Assembly (NCBI RefSeq): GCF_002742645.2
Contig: NZ_CP033875.1
Coordinates: 4,256,001-4,320,000, forward strand
DNA length: 64,000 nt
From: Caulobacter sp. FWC26
Lineage (GTDB): Bacteria > Pseudomonadota > Alphaproteobacteria > Caulobacterales > Caulobacteraceae
Direction of reading: 5' to 3'
Part shown: piece after piece, positions 19,943 to 27,434 of the stretch
Layout of the letters: every line of letters starts with the position of its first letter
How positions within the stretch are numbered: the first letter of the stretch is position 1
Translations under genes and position numbers: made by a program
Notes under the pieces: generated by a model
What the model was told of the DNA's origin: nothing
The model's database searches: none
The model's input: the letters and a program-made list of their open reading frames with translations, nothing else

Positions 19943-20060
19943 GGGGGCCAGAAGGCCCCCTCCACCGCCGTTCGGCGGTCCCCCTCCCCCCAAAGGGGGA
20001 GGAAGGATAACTCTTCCGCCCCCTTTGGGGGCGGACGACCGCGAAGCGGTAAGGTGGGGG
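19943..20060. repeat. Complex palindromic intergenic element (five stem-loops)
   Basis: Between two convergent genes lie consecutive perfect stems: GGGGGCC/GGCCCCC (19943-19960), ACCGCCG/CGGCGGT (19964-19979), CCTCCCCC/GGGGGAGG (19983-20002), CCGCCCCC/GGGGGCGG (20016-20034) and ACCGC/GCGGT (20038-20050). Outer flanks (CTCCACC versus GGTGGGGG) also pair, so the whole is one large imperfect palindrome. It resembles the REP/BIME-type elements common between genes in GC-rich alphaproteobacteria and would also end transcription from both sides. Confidence 0.7.
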
Positions 20061-20081
20061 CGAGTGATCGCCCGTCTTCCT

Positions 20082-20864
20082 TTACCGCGGCGCCATGCGG
20101 ATACCGCCGTCGAGGCGCACGTCCTCGCCGTTGAAGTAGCCGCAGGTGATCATGGTGACCGCCAGCTGGGCGTATTCTTCCGGATTGCCCAGGCGCTTGG
20201 GGAACGGCACCGAAGCGGCCAGACCCGCCTTTACCGCTTCCGGCGCGCCGTTCATCAACGGGGTGTTGAAGATGCCCGGCAGGATGGTGTTGACGCGGAT
20301 GCCCTCGCCCATCAGGTCGCGGGCGATCGGCAAGGTCATGCCCACCACGCCGCCCTTGCTGGCCGAATAGGCCGCTTGGCCCATCTGGCCATCCTCGGCC
20401 GCGACCGAAGCGGTGTTGACGATCGCGCCGCGCTCGCCGTCTTCCAGCGGCTCGAGATCCAGCATGCCCTTGGCCGACTTGGCGATGCAGCGGAACGTGC
20501 CCACCAAGTTGATCTGGATGATGCGGTCGAAGGCGTCGAGCGGGAAGTGCTTGGTCTCGCCGGTGGCCTTGTCGCGGCTGGCGGTCTTGGCCGCATTGCC
20601 GGTGCCAGCGCAGTTGACGAGAATGCGCTCCTGGCCGTGGGCGGCGCGAGCCTTTTCGAAGCCGGCGTCGACATCGGCGTCGCTGGTCACATTGACCTTG
20701 CAGAAAACGCCACCGATGTCCTTGGCGACCTCTTCGCCACGCGCTTCGTTCATGTCGAAGATGGCGACCTTGACCCCTTGGGCGGCCAGAGCGCGGGCGG
20801 TGGCCTCGCCGAGGCCCGAGGCGCCCCCAGTGACGACGGCGGCGACGGTGTTGTCGAGCTTCAT
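20082..20864 (-). CDS. SDR dehydrogenase, HSD10/3-hydroxyacyl-CoA dehydrogenase type
   Basis: 260 residues. VVTGGASGLGEATARAL is the Rossmann motif, and the Asp in AIFDMNEARG after beta-2 indicates NAD. LVNCAGTGNA, IVNTASVAAEDGQMGQ (catalytic Ser) and AAYSASKGG (catalytic Tyr/Lys) follow. The HSD10-like insertion with KATGETKHFPLDAFDRIIQIN is typical of type II 3-hydroxyacyl-CoA dehydrogenases, which oxidise 3-hydroxyacyl-CoA in fatty or branched-chain acid breakdown. No other beta-oxidation gene is adjacent, so substrate assignment is by family resemblance. Confidence 0.85.
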   Translation of the reverse strand: MKLDNTVAAVVTGGASGLGEATARALAAQGVKVAIFDMNEARGEEVAKDIGGVFCKVNVTSDADVDAGFEKARAAHGQERILVNCAGTGNAAKTASRDKATGETKHFPLDAFDRIIQINLVGTFRCIAKSAKGMLDLEPLEDGERGAIVNTASVAAEDGQMGQAAYSASKGGVVGMTLPIARDLMGEGIRVNTILPGIFNTPLMNGAPEAVKAGLAASVPFPKRLGNPEEYAQLAVTMITCGYFNGEDVRLDGGIRMAPR

Positions 20865-20935
20865 GAACGTTTCCCTTGTTCTTCGCGTTTGCGGCGATCC
20901 CGGCTAGGATCAAATTGGACAAGAGGTTTAAACCG

Positions 20936-21346
20936 ATGAGCCGCGACGCCAAACCGTCCCCCGACGTAAACGTCAACGAGGTGCTGGATCCTGCCAAGGC
21001 GCTGGTCCCGGCCACCGTGCGCGTAAACGAGGAGAAGGTCCGCGAGGGCTTCCTGCCCAAAATCCGCCGGGTGGCCGCCAAGGTCCCCTTCGCAGCCGAC
21101 GCCCTGTCGGTCTGGTGGTGCGCCCGCGACCCCGAGACCCCGGCCGCCGCCAAGGGCATGATGCTGGCGGCCCTGGCCTATTTCGTCCTGCCCACCGATG
21201 CGATTCCCGACGTGCTGCCGGCCATTGGATTCACCGACGACGCCGCAGTGATCGCGGCCCTGGTGGCGATCCTGGGCAAGACGCTGAAACCCCGCCACAA
21301 GGACGCCGCCAAGGCGTTCCTCGCGCGCCTGTCCAACGACGGCTGA
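20936..21346 (+). CDS. DUF1232 (YkvA-type) protein
   Basis: 136 residues. The DUF1232 core is at about residues 65-115: DPETPAAAKGMMLAALAYFVLPTDAIPDVLPAIGFTDD-type sequence with the signature LPTDAIPDVLP. One or two hydrophobic helices lie around it, so membrane association is likely. Function unknown. The ATG at 20936 is preceded by AAGAGG; an in-frame frame-opening upstream lacks family sequence. The ribosome-binding region includes a palindrome GGTTTAAACC (20925-20934). The next gene starts 8 bases on and may be co-transcribed. Confidence 0.8.
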   Translation: MSRDAKPSPDVNVNEVLDPAKALVPATVRVNEEKVREGFLPKIRRVAAKVPFAADALSVWWCARDPETPAAAKGMMLAALAYFVLPTDAIPDVLPAIGFTDDAAVIAALVAILGKTLKPRHKDAAKAFLARLSNDG

Positions 21347-21354
21347 GGAAGACG

Positions 21355-21813
21355 ATGTCTCTGATCGCGATCGGCCTCGCCGCCAGCCTCAGCCTCGCGG
21401 CCGTCCCAGCCGACGCTGAGGAGAAGGCCGTGTTGGCCACGACCCAGGCCTTTTTCGACGGTCTGGAAGCTGGTGACCCAGCGGCGATGCGCGCAGCCGC
21501 CCTGCCCAACATCCCGATGATGGCTCTGTCGACGAAGTCTGACGGGACCGTCGATGTTCGCCGCTTCGCCTTCGAGGATAGCTTCGGCAAAAAGGTCGCG
21601 CCCGGACTGAAGGAATGGATGTGGTCGCCGGTCGTCGCTCGGCGCGGGGCCTTGGCGACAGTGACCGGACCGTTCGAGATTACGCGGGACGGCAAGACGG
21701 TCCATTGCGGCGTCAACGTCTTCACCCTGGCCAAGATCGAAGGCGCCTGGAAGGTCGCCAGCGTCAGTTGGACCGCCGAGCCCGAGGCCTGCCCGGAGCT
21801 CCGGAAGCGTTAA
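21355..21813 (+). CDS. Secreted NTF2/SnoaL-like protein
   Basis: 152 residues. A short signal peptide (LIAIGLAASLSLAAVPADA) is followed by an NTF2-like alpha+beta domain: KAVLATTQAFFDGLEAGDPAAM, then a beta-rich second half ending VFTLAKIEGAWKVASVSWTAEP. Such domains serve as small enzymes or ligand-binding units in the periplasm; no catalytic residues can be assigned. AGGAAG precedes the ATG. The stop overlaps by a few bases with the convergent acetyltransferase stop. Confidence 0.75.
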   Translation: MSLIAIGLAASLSLAAVPADAEEKAVLATTQAFFDGLEAGDPAAMRAAALPNIPMMALSTKSDGTVDVRRFAFEDSFGKKVAPGLKEWMWSPVVARRGALATVTGPFEITRDGKTVHCGVNVFTLAKIEGAWKVASVSWTAEPEACPELRKR

Positions 21814-22328
21814 CCCACGCGGAAGGTCAACACCGCCCCGTCCCAGTGGGCGTCTTGGCGCTCTTCCTCAACGAGATCCCGCACGCCCGGATAAGATTCG
21901 GCCGCCCGACGCCAGAACGCCCGAGCGCCGGCGTTGCGGCGAACGGTCGCCGCTTCCCAAACACCCCAGGCCGAGCCGAACAGCGCATGGGCCGCCGCCA
22001 AGCCAACGCCCCGGCGACGATGCTTGCGGACCACGAAGAATTCGGCCACCGCCCGGTCGATCGGCGTTGGTGAGTGAGCGATGTCGTTGACGAGGGCGAA
22101 CCCCACCGGCAGGCCCCCGATCCGAAACAACCAGGCCTCGTGGCTCGGATCGCGCCAGTAGGCCTCAAGCCCGGGATAGTCCGAGTAGCGACCGTCCGGG
22201 CCCAGCTCCCCCTCGACCTCGCGGTCGAACCACAGTTCCGAGAAGTCGTGGATATAGAACTGCATGAGATTGGCGATGATCCCCGCCTCATCGGCGCTGG
22301 CTCGCGAGACGATTAGGCCCGCGCTCAC
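21810..22328 (-). CDS. GNAT family N-acetyltransferase
   Basis: 172 residues. The GNAT fold is visible as FYIHDFSELWFD, WLFRIGGLPVGFALV (beta-4), AEFFVVRKHRRRGVGLAAAHALF (acetyl-CoA pyrophosphate loop R-R-x-G-V-G) and NAGARAFWRRA. The acceptor is unknown. The GTG start at 22328 overlaps the stop of trmO in GTGA, so translation is probably coupled. It is convergent with, and overlaps by 4 bases, the NTF2-like gene's stop. Confidence 0.82.
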   Translation of the reverse strand: MSAGLIVSRASADEAGIIANLMQFYIHDFSELWFDREVEGELGPDGRYSDYPGLEAYWRDPSHEAWLFRIGGLPVGFALVNDIAHSPTPIDRAVAEFFVVRKHRRRGVGLAAAHALFGSAWGVWEAATVRRNAGARAFWRRAAESYPGVRDLVEEERQDAHWDGAVLTFRVG

Positions 22329-22786
22329 CAGTAGGCCTCCATGATCGCCTTGGCCCAGGCAGGTTCGCGGACCGCGCCGCGCGGCGCAAAGCCGCTCATC
22401 ACCGGCTTGATGTCGAGCACAGGCGTGCCGTCGATGGCGTCCAGCCCGCGCACCTCCAGCACCCGACCCGCGACCGAGACGACCTCGCAGATTGTGACGC
22501 CGATGCGGTTGGGCCGGTTCTTGCCGCGCTGGGCGAAGATGCCGACGCGCGGCCAAGCCGTGTTGCCGCGCGGGTGACGGGCGCCGGTGATGATCTGGTC
22601 GTCGCCGACCTTGTCAAACACGAACACCACCTCCGCATGGCTGAAAGCCTCGAGCCCCTGCAGCGCCTCGTCGTCGAAGTGCGCCGGATCCAGCACGATG
22701 CGCGCCAGACTTGCGCCCCAGTCATCATCCTCTGGCTCGGGCCTACCACCTTCGACCCGACCAATGGGCGTCATGACGATCGACAT
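22325..22786 (-). CDS. trmO: TsaA-like tRNA m6t6A37 methyltransferase TrmO
   Basis: 153 residues, single TsaA/UPF0066 beta-barrel domain: MTPIGRVEGG at the start, FSHAEVVFVFDKV, ARHPRGNTAWPRVGIFAQRGKNRPNRIGV (the family's GIFA-R-P-R-PN signature) and LDAIDGTPVLDIKP. TrmO adds a methyl group from SAM to t6A37 in tRNAs. This is the short form without the extra C-terminal domain of E. coli TrmO. It is first in a two-gene unit with the acetyltransferase and divergent from cfa. Confidence 0.88.
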   Translation of the reverse strand: MSIVMTPIGRVEGGRPEPEDDDWGASLARIVLDPAHFDDEALQGLEAFSHAEVVFVFDKVGDDQIITGARHPRGNTAWPRVGIFAQRGKNRPNRIGVTICEVVSVAGRVLEVRGLDAIDGTPVLDIKPVMSGFAPRGAVREPAWAKAIMEAYW

Positions 22787-22844
22787 CTGATCCCTCCCGA
22801 CACGGAGCGGTTGTCGTAGGCGAAAGTCGCCTTAAGCTATTGTC

Positions 22845-24023
22845 ATGATCGAAGCGTTGCTGAGCAAGATGATCAAGACGGGTGACCTGACGGCGCATCT
22901 GCCGGGAGGTCGCGTTCTCAAGGCTGGGGACGGCACGGGGCCGCCCGTGGTGATGCGGATCAGCGCCCGGGGTTTGCGGCGGCTGGCCAACCCCAGCTTT
23001 GGCCTCGGCGAAGGCTATATGGAAGGCGATATCGTCTTCGAGCAGGGGACGATCTCCGATCTCCTGACCATCGTGGGGGAAAGCGGCGGACGGAAGCCCA
23101 AGCGTGGGTCGGCCCTGACTCGCCTGCGCAAGGCGATCAAGCGTCAGGTTCAGCAGGTCAATGATCGGGTCGCCTCGCGCCGGAACGTGGCGCACCACTA
23201 TGACCTGTCCAACGACCTCTACCGGCGCTTCCTCGACGTCGACATGCAGTATTCCTGCGCCTATTTCGAGCGTCCCGACATGACGCTGGAGGAGGCGCAG
23301 GCCGCCAAGAAGGCGCTAATCGGCCGCAAGCTGTTGATCCAGCCCGGCATGAAGACCCTGGACATCGGCTCGGGCTGGGGCGGTCTGTCGATGACACTGG
23401 CCAAGGATTTCGGGGCGCGGATGACCGGGGTCACCTTGTCGACCGAACAGCTGGCGCTGGCCCAGGAACGCGCTGAGAAGGCCGGCCTTTCGGACCAGAT
23501 CGACTTTCGCCTGACAGACTATCGCGACCTCGCCGAGCCCTTCGACCGCATCGTCTCGGTCGGCATGCTCGAGCATGTCGGCGCCCCGAACTTTCAGACC
23601 TATTTCGACACCATCGCCCGCCTGCTGACCGAGGACGGCGTGGCCCTGATCCATTCGATCGGCAAGATGCACGGGCCCGGCGCGACCAACGCCTTCACCC
23701 AGAAGTACATCTTCCCCGGCGGCTATATCCCGGGCCTGTCGGAGATCGTTACGGCGATCGAGCGCGCGGGCCTCTGGATCACCGACATCGAGATCCTGCG
23801 GCTGCATTACGCCGAGACCTGCCGCATCTGGCGCGAGCGCTTCATGGCCGACCCGGACATCCCGCAGATGTTCGACCAGCGATTCCGGCGGATGTGGGAG
23901 TTCTATCTGGCCGGCGCGGAATTGGGCTTCCGGCACGGCGGCCACATGGTCTTCCAGATCCAGCTGGCCAAGAAGCGCGACGCGGTTCCGCTAACGCGGG
24001 ACTATCTTCTGGGCGCGCGATAA
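22845..24023 (+). CDS. cfa: Cyclopropane-fatty-acyl-phospholipid synthase
   Basis: 392 residues. The N-terminal lipid-binding part (about 1-95) is followed by the Cfa methyltransferase core: VAHHYDLSNDLYRRFLD, MQYSCAYF, LDIGSGWGGLSMTLAKDFGARMTGVTLSTEQ (SAM site), VGMLEHVG and FTQKYIFPGGYIP. It transfers a methylene from SAM to unsaturated phospholipid acyl chains. Related CfaS-type enzymes can methylate rather than cyclopropanate. It is divergent from trmO with 58 bases between, including a small hairpin GGCG/CGCC just upstream of the ATG. Confidence 0.92.
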   Translation: MIEALLSKMIKTGDLTAHLPGGRVLKAGDGTGPPVVMRISARGLRRLANPSFGLGEGYMEGDIVFEQGTISDLLTIVGESGGRKPKRGSALTRLRKAIKRQVQQVNDRVASRRNVAHHYDLSNDLYRRFLDVDMQYSCAYFERPDMTLEEAQAAKKALIGRKLLIQPGMKTLDIGSGWGGLSMTLAKDFGARMTGVTLSTEQLALAQERAEKAGLSDQIDFRLTDYRDLAEPFDRIVSVGMLEHVGAPNFQTYFDTIARLLTEDGVALIHSIGKMHGPGATNAFTQKYIFPGGYIPGLSEIVTAIERAGLWITDIEILRLHYAETCRIWRERFMADPDIPQMFDQRFRRMWEFYLAGAELGFRHGGHMVFQIQLAKKRDAVPLTRDYLLGAR

Positions 24024-24036
24024 ACCGCTCCCGCCC

Positions 24037-25857
24037 TCACTCCACCGTCACCGACTTGGCCAGGTTGCGCGGCTGATCGACGTCCGCGCCCTTCACCACG
24101 GCGACGTGGTAGGCCAGGAGCTGGATCGGGGCCGACATGACCAGGGTCGAGACCAGCGGGTCGGAAGCCGGAGCCGTGACCACCACCTTGGCGCCCGCCG
24201 GGGCGTGCTTCACGCCCTCGGTGTCGGTGATGAAGATCACCTGGCCGCCACGCGCCATCACCTCACTCATGTTCGAGGCCGACTTCTCGAAATAGCTGTC
24301 GTAGGGGGCGAGGATGACGATCGGGGTCTGATCATCGACGAGGGCGATCGGGCCGTGCTTCAACTCGCCGGCGGCGTAGCCCTCGGCATGGATATAGCTG
24401 ATTTCCTTCAGCTTCAGCGCGCCTTCCAGGGCCAGGGCCGACATCGGGCCTCGGCCGAGGTAGAGCACGTCCCGCGCCTTGGCGACGTCGGCGGCGATCT
24501 CCTTGATGGCGTCTTCCAGGCCGATGGCCTCGGCGATCAGGCGCGGCGCCTCCAGCAGCACCTTGACGAGACGTTGCTCCTCGGCGGCGTCGATGGTCCC
24601 GCGTTGCTTGGCGGCGGCGATGGCCAGAGCGATCATCACGCTGACCTGGGCGGTGAAGGCCTTGGTCGAAGCGACGCCGATTTCGGGGCCGCAGTGGATC
24701 GGCCAGACCACGTCGACCTCGCGGGCCATGGTGGATTCCTGGGCGTTCACGACTACCGCACTCTTCATGCCCCTGGCCTTGCAGTAGCGCAGGGCGGCCA
24801 GGGTGTCGGCGGTCTCGCCCGACTGCGACATGGCCACGACCAGCGAGCCGGGGCGCAGGGCCGGGGTGCGGTAGCGGAACTCCGAAGCGATTTCGACATC
24901 GACCGGCAGGTCGGCGAGCTGCTCGATCAAGTACTTGCCGACGACGCCAGCGATATAGGAGGTGCCGCAGGCGACGATCTGGATACGCTCCAGGGCGGCG
25001 AAGTCGATGTCGCCCGGAACCGAGGCCTTGGCGCTCAAGGTGTCGACATAGGCCGCGATCGTCCGCTGGCAGCCTTCCGGCTGATCATGGATCTCCTTTT
25101 CCATGAAGTGCCGGTAGTTGCCCTTCTCCAGCATCACCGACGAGGTCGGCACCACGCGCACAGGACGCTCCACCGCAGCGCCTGAGGCGTCGAAGATGCG
25201 GTGGCTGACGTGATCGAGGGCCACGTAGTCGCCCTCCTCCAGATAGATCACCCGGTTGGTGAACGGGCCGACGGCCAATGCGTCAGAGCCCAGGAACATC
25301 TCGCCCTGGCCCTCGCCGACCACCAGCGGGCTGCCGCGACGCGCGCCCAGGATCAGATCGGCCTCGCCCTGGATCAACACCGCCAGGGCGTAGGCGCCGG
25401 TCAAGCGGTCCAGCGTGGCCTTGAAGGCCTCTAGGGGTGACAGGCCCGTCGCCAGTTCAGCGTCGATCAGCTGGGCGATGACCTCGGTGTCGGTGTCGCT
25501 CTCGAAAGTGCGTCCGGCGGCGGCCAGCTCCGCCTTCAGTTCGGCGAAGTTCTCGATGATGCCGTTGTGGACCAGGGTGACGCGGCCGGCGGTGTGCGGG
25601 TGGGCGTTGCGCACGTTGGGCGCGCCGTGGGTCGCCCAGCGGGTGTGGCCGATGCCGGTCGTGGCGGTGAGAGGTTGTTCGACCAGGACGGCTTCCAAGG
25701 CCTTGATCTTGCCCTGGGCCCGGCGGCGTTCGACCTGACCGCCGACCACGCCGGCGACCCCAGCGGAGTCATAGCCGCGATACTCGAGCCGCTTGAGGCT
25801 CTCGATCAGACGGTCGGCGACGGGTTCTTTTCCGACGATGCCGATAATGCCGCACAT
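24037..25857 (-). CDS. glmS: Glutamine-fructose-6-phosphate aminotransferase (isomerizing)
   Basis: 606 residues. The mature enzyme needs Cys at position 2, so the start must be the ATG at 25857 (MCGIIGIVG); an in-frame start at 25935 would mask the nucleophile. The glutaminase domain shows YRGYDSAGV, GHTRWATHG and HNGIIENF. The SIS domains show MSQSGETADTL and the C-terminal QPRNLAKSVTVE lid. It makes glucosamine-6-phosphate, the first step to UDP-GlcNAc. It is divergent from glmM, which acts next, across a 161-base shared region. Confidence 0.96.
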   Translation of the reverse strand: MCGIIGIVGKEPVADRLIESLKRLEYRGYDSAGVAGVVGGQVERRRAQGKIKALEAVLVEQPLTATTGIGHTRWATHGAPNVRNAHPHTAGRVTLVHNGIIENFAELKAELAAAGRTFESDTDTEVIAQLIDAELATGLSPLEAFKATLDRLTGAYALAVLIQGEADLILGARRGSPLVVGEGQGEMFLGSDALAVGPFTNRVIYLEEGDYVALDHVSHRIFDASGAAVERPVRVVPTSSVMLEKGNYRHFMEKEIHDQPEGCQRTIAAYVDTLSAKASVPGDIDFAALERIQIVACGTSYIAGVVGKYLIEQLADLPVDVEIASEFRYRTPALRPGSLVVAMSQSGETADTLAALRYCKARGMKSAVVVNAQESTMAREVDVVWPIHCGPEIGVASTKAFTAQVSVMIALAIAAAKQRGTIDAAEEQRLVKVLLEAPRLIAEAIGLEDAIKEIAADVAKARDVLYLGRGPMSALALEGALKLKEISYIHAEGYAAGELKHGPIALVDDQTPIVILAPYDSYFEKSASNMSEVMARGGQVIFITDTEGVKHAPAGAKVVVTAPASDPLVSTLVMSAPIQLLAYHVAVVKGADVDQPRNLAKSVTVE

Positions 25858-25926
25858 GGGCCATGATCCCTTGTAGAACGCGCCGACAGGATTATGCCTA
25901 CCGACACGCGAATTTGCGTGAGGCGC

Positions 25927-25944
25927 CTTTAGCACTGGCTAAAG
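25927..25944. promoter_or_regulatory. Palindrome in the shared glmS/glmM promoter region
   Basis: CTTTAGC (25927-25933) and GCTAAAG (25938-25944) form a perfect inverted repeat with 4-base spacing, about 75 bases from each start. It could be an operator coordinating the divergent genes. The symmetry is observed; function is inferred. Confidence 0.4.
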
Positions 25945-26018
25945 ACCGCTTCGCATAAATCTGCATTTCGGATCGTTTCGCGTTCGAAGCGCGGCCGTAA
26001 AGAGACGACAGTACGACC

Positions 26019-27365
26019 ATGAGCAAGCGCGCCTATTTCGGCACCGACGGAATCCGCGGCCAGGCCAACAAGCATCCGATGACAGCCGAGGTCGCCCTGC
26101 GGGTGGGTCTCGCCGCTGGCAAGCTCTTCCGATCGCAGGACGACCGCCGCCACCTCGTGGTGATCGGCAAGGACACCCGGCTGTCGGGCTACATGATCGA
26201 GCCGGCCCTGGTCGCCGGCCTGACCAGCGTGGGCCTGGACGTGCGCCTGTTTGGCCCCCTGCCGACCCCGGCCGTGGCGATGATGACCCGCTCGATGCGC
26301 GCCGACCTCGGCATCATGATCTCGGCCAGCCACAACAGCTTCGCCGACAACGGCATCAAGCTGTTCGGCCCTGACGGCTACAAGCTTTCGGACGCTCAGG
26401 AGCTCGGCATCGAGGCCTTGATGGATCAGGGTCTGCAGGAGGGCCTGGCCGCGCCGCGCGAACTGGGCCGCGTCAAGCGGATCGACGACGCCCAGGCGCG
26501 ATATGTCGAGATCGTCAAGGCAACCTTCCCACGTCACCTCAATCTTTCCGGCCTGCGCATCGTCATCGATTGCGCCAACGGCGCGGCCTACAAGGTCGCC
26601 CCCACCGCCCTGTACGAACTGGGCGCGGAGGTGATCAGCCTGGGCGTCTCGCCCGATGGCACCAACATCAACGAGGAGTGCGGCTCGACCCACCCTGAGG
26701 CTATGGCCAAGATGGTTCGCGAGTACCGCGCCGATATCGGCATCGCCTTGGACGGCGACGCCGACCGCCTGGTGATCTGCGACGAGAAGGGCGTGGTCGT
26801 CGACGGCGACCAGATCATGGCGATCATCGCCGGGGCCTTCGCCAAGGCCGGGGCCTTGAAGGGCGGCGGCGTCGTGGCCACGGTGATGTCGAACCTTGGC
26901 CTAGAGCGTCAACTGAACACTCTAGGCCTATCGCTGGAGCGCACCGCCGTCGGCGACCGCTACGTGATGCAGCGCATGCGCGAAGGCGGCTTCAACGTCG
27001 GCGGCGAACAGTCGGGCCATTTGATCCTGTCGGACTTCTCGACCACGGGCGACGGCCTGATCGCCGCGTTACAGGTGCTGGCGGTGATGGTCGAGAGCGA
27101 CAAGCCGATGAGCGCGCTCGGGCGTCAGTTCGAACCGGTGCCGCAACTGCTTGAAAACGTCCGCTTCGCCGGCGGCAAGCCGCTGGAGGCCAAGGCCGTA
27201 AAGGATGCTATCGCCGACGGCGAAAGCCAGCTCAATGGCGCGGGTCGGATCGTGGTCCGCGCCTCGGGCACCGAGCCCTTGATCCGCATCATGGCCGAGG
27301 GCGACGACCCGGCCCTGGTGAAGAAGGTCGTCAAGTCGATCGCCTCGGCGGTGAAGGCGGCTTAA
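26019..27365 (+). CDS. glmM: Phosphoglucosamine mutase
   Basis: 448 residues, typical GlmM. The substrate-phosphate serine is in [22 protein letters not shown]. The metal loop is LDGDADRL, the sugar loop GGEQSGH, and the phosphate-binding loop [16 protein letters not shown]. It converts glucosamine-6-phosphate to glucosamine-1-phosphate for UDP-GlcNAc. N-terminal [11 protein letters not shown] is the family signature. Expressed divergently from glmS, so two consecutive steps of amino-sugar synthesis share one intergenic region. Confidence 0.96.
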   Translation: MSKRAYFGTDGIRGQANKHPMTAEVALRVGLAAGKLFRSQDDRRHLVVIGKDTRLSGYMIEPALVAGLTSVGLDVRLFGPLPTPAVAMMTRSMRADLGIMISASHNSFADNGIKLFGPDGYKLSDAQELGIEALMDQGLQEGLAAPRELGRVKRIDDAQARYVEIVKATFPRHLNLSGLRIVIDCANGAAYKVAPTALYELGAEVISLGVSPDGTNINEECGSTHPEAMAKMVREYRADIGIALDGDADRLVICDEKGVVVDGDQIMAIIAGAFAKAGALKGGGVVATVMSNLGLERQLNTLGLSLERTAVGDRYVMQRMREGGFNVGGEQSGHLILSDFSTTGDGLIAALQVLAVMVESDKPMSALGRQFEPVPQLLENVRFAGGKPLEAKAVKDAIADGESQLNGAGRIVVRASGTEPLIRIMAEGDDPALVKKVVKSIASAVKAA

Positions 27366-27383
27366 GGAGGCCTGCCCCCAACC

Positions 27384-27425
27384 GTGTCATCCCGGCTCTT
27401 CGCTGCGCTACGGCCGGGATGACAC
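27384..27425. repeat. 13-bp perfect inverted repeat downstream of glmM
   Basis: GTGTCATCCCGGC (27384-27396) and its exact complement (27413-27425) flank a 16-base loop. This TCATCCCGGC...GCCGGGATGA form is a common dispersed intergenic palindrome in alphaproteobacteria. It sits between convergent glmM and the amidohydrolase gene and may end both transcripts. Confidence 0.7.
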
Positions 27426-27434
27426 AGATTTCCC

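Noticed and set aside
25858..26018. glmS riboswitch/ribozyme
   Set aside because: No long leader or ribozyme-like sequence; the class is essentially Gram-positive.
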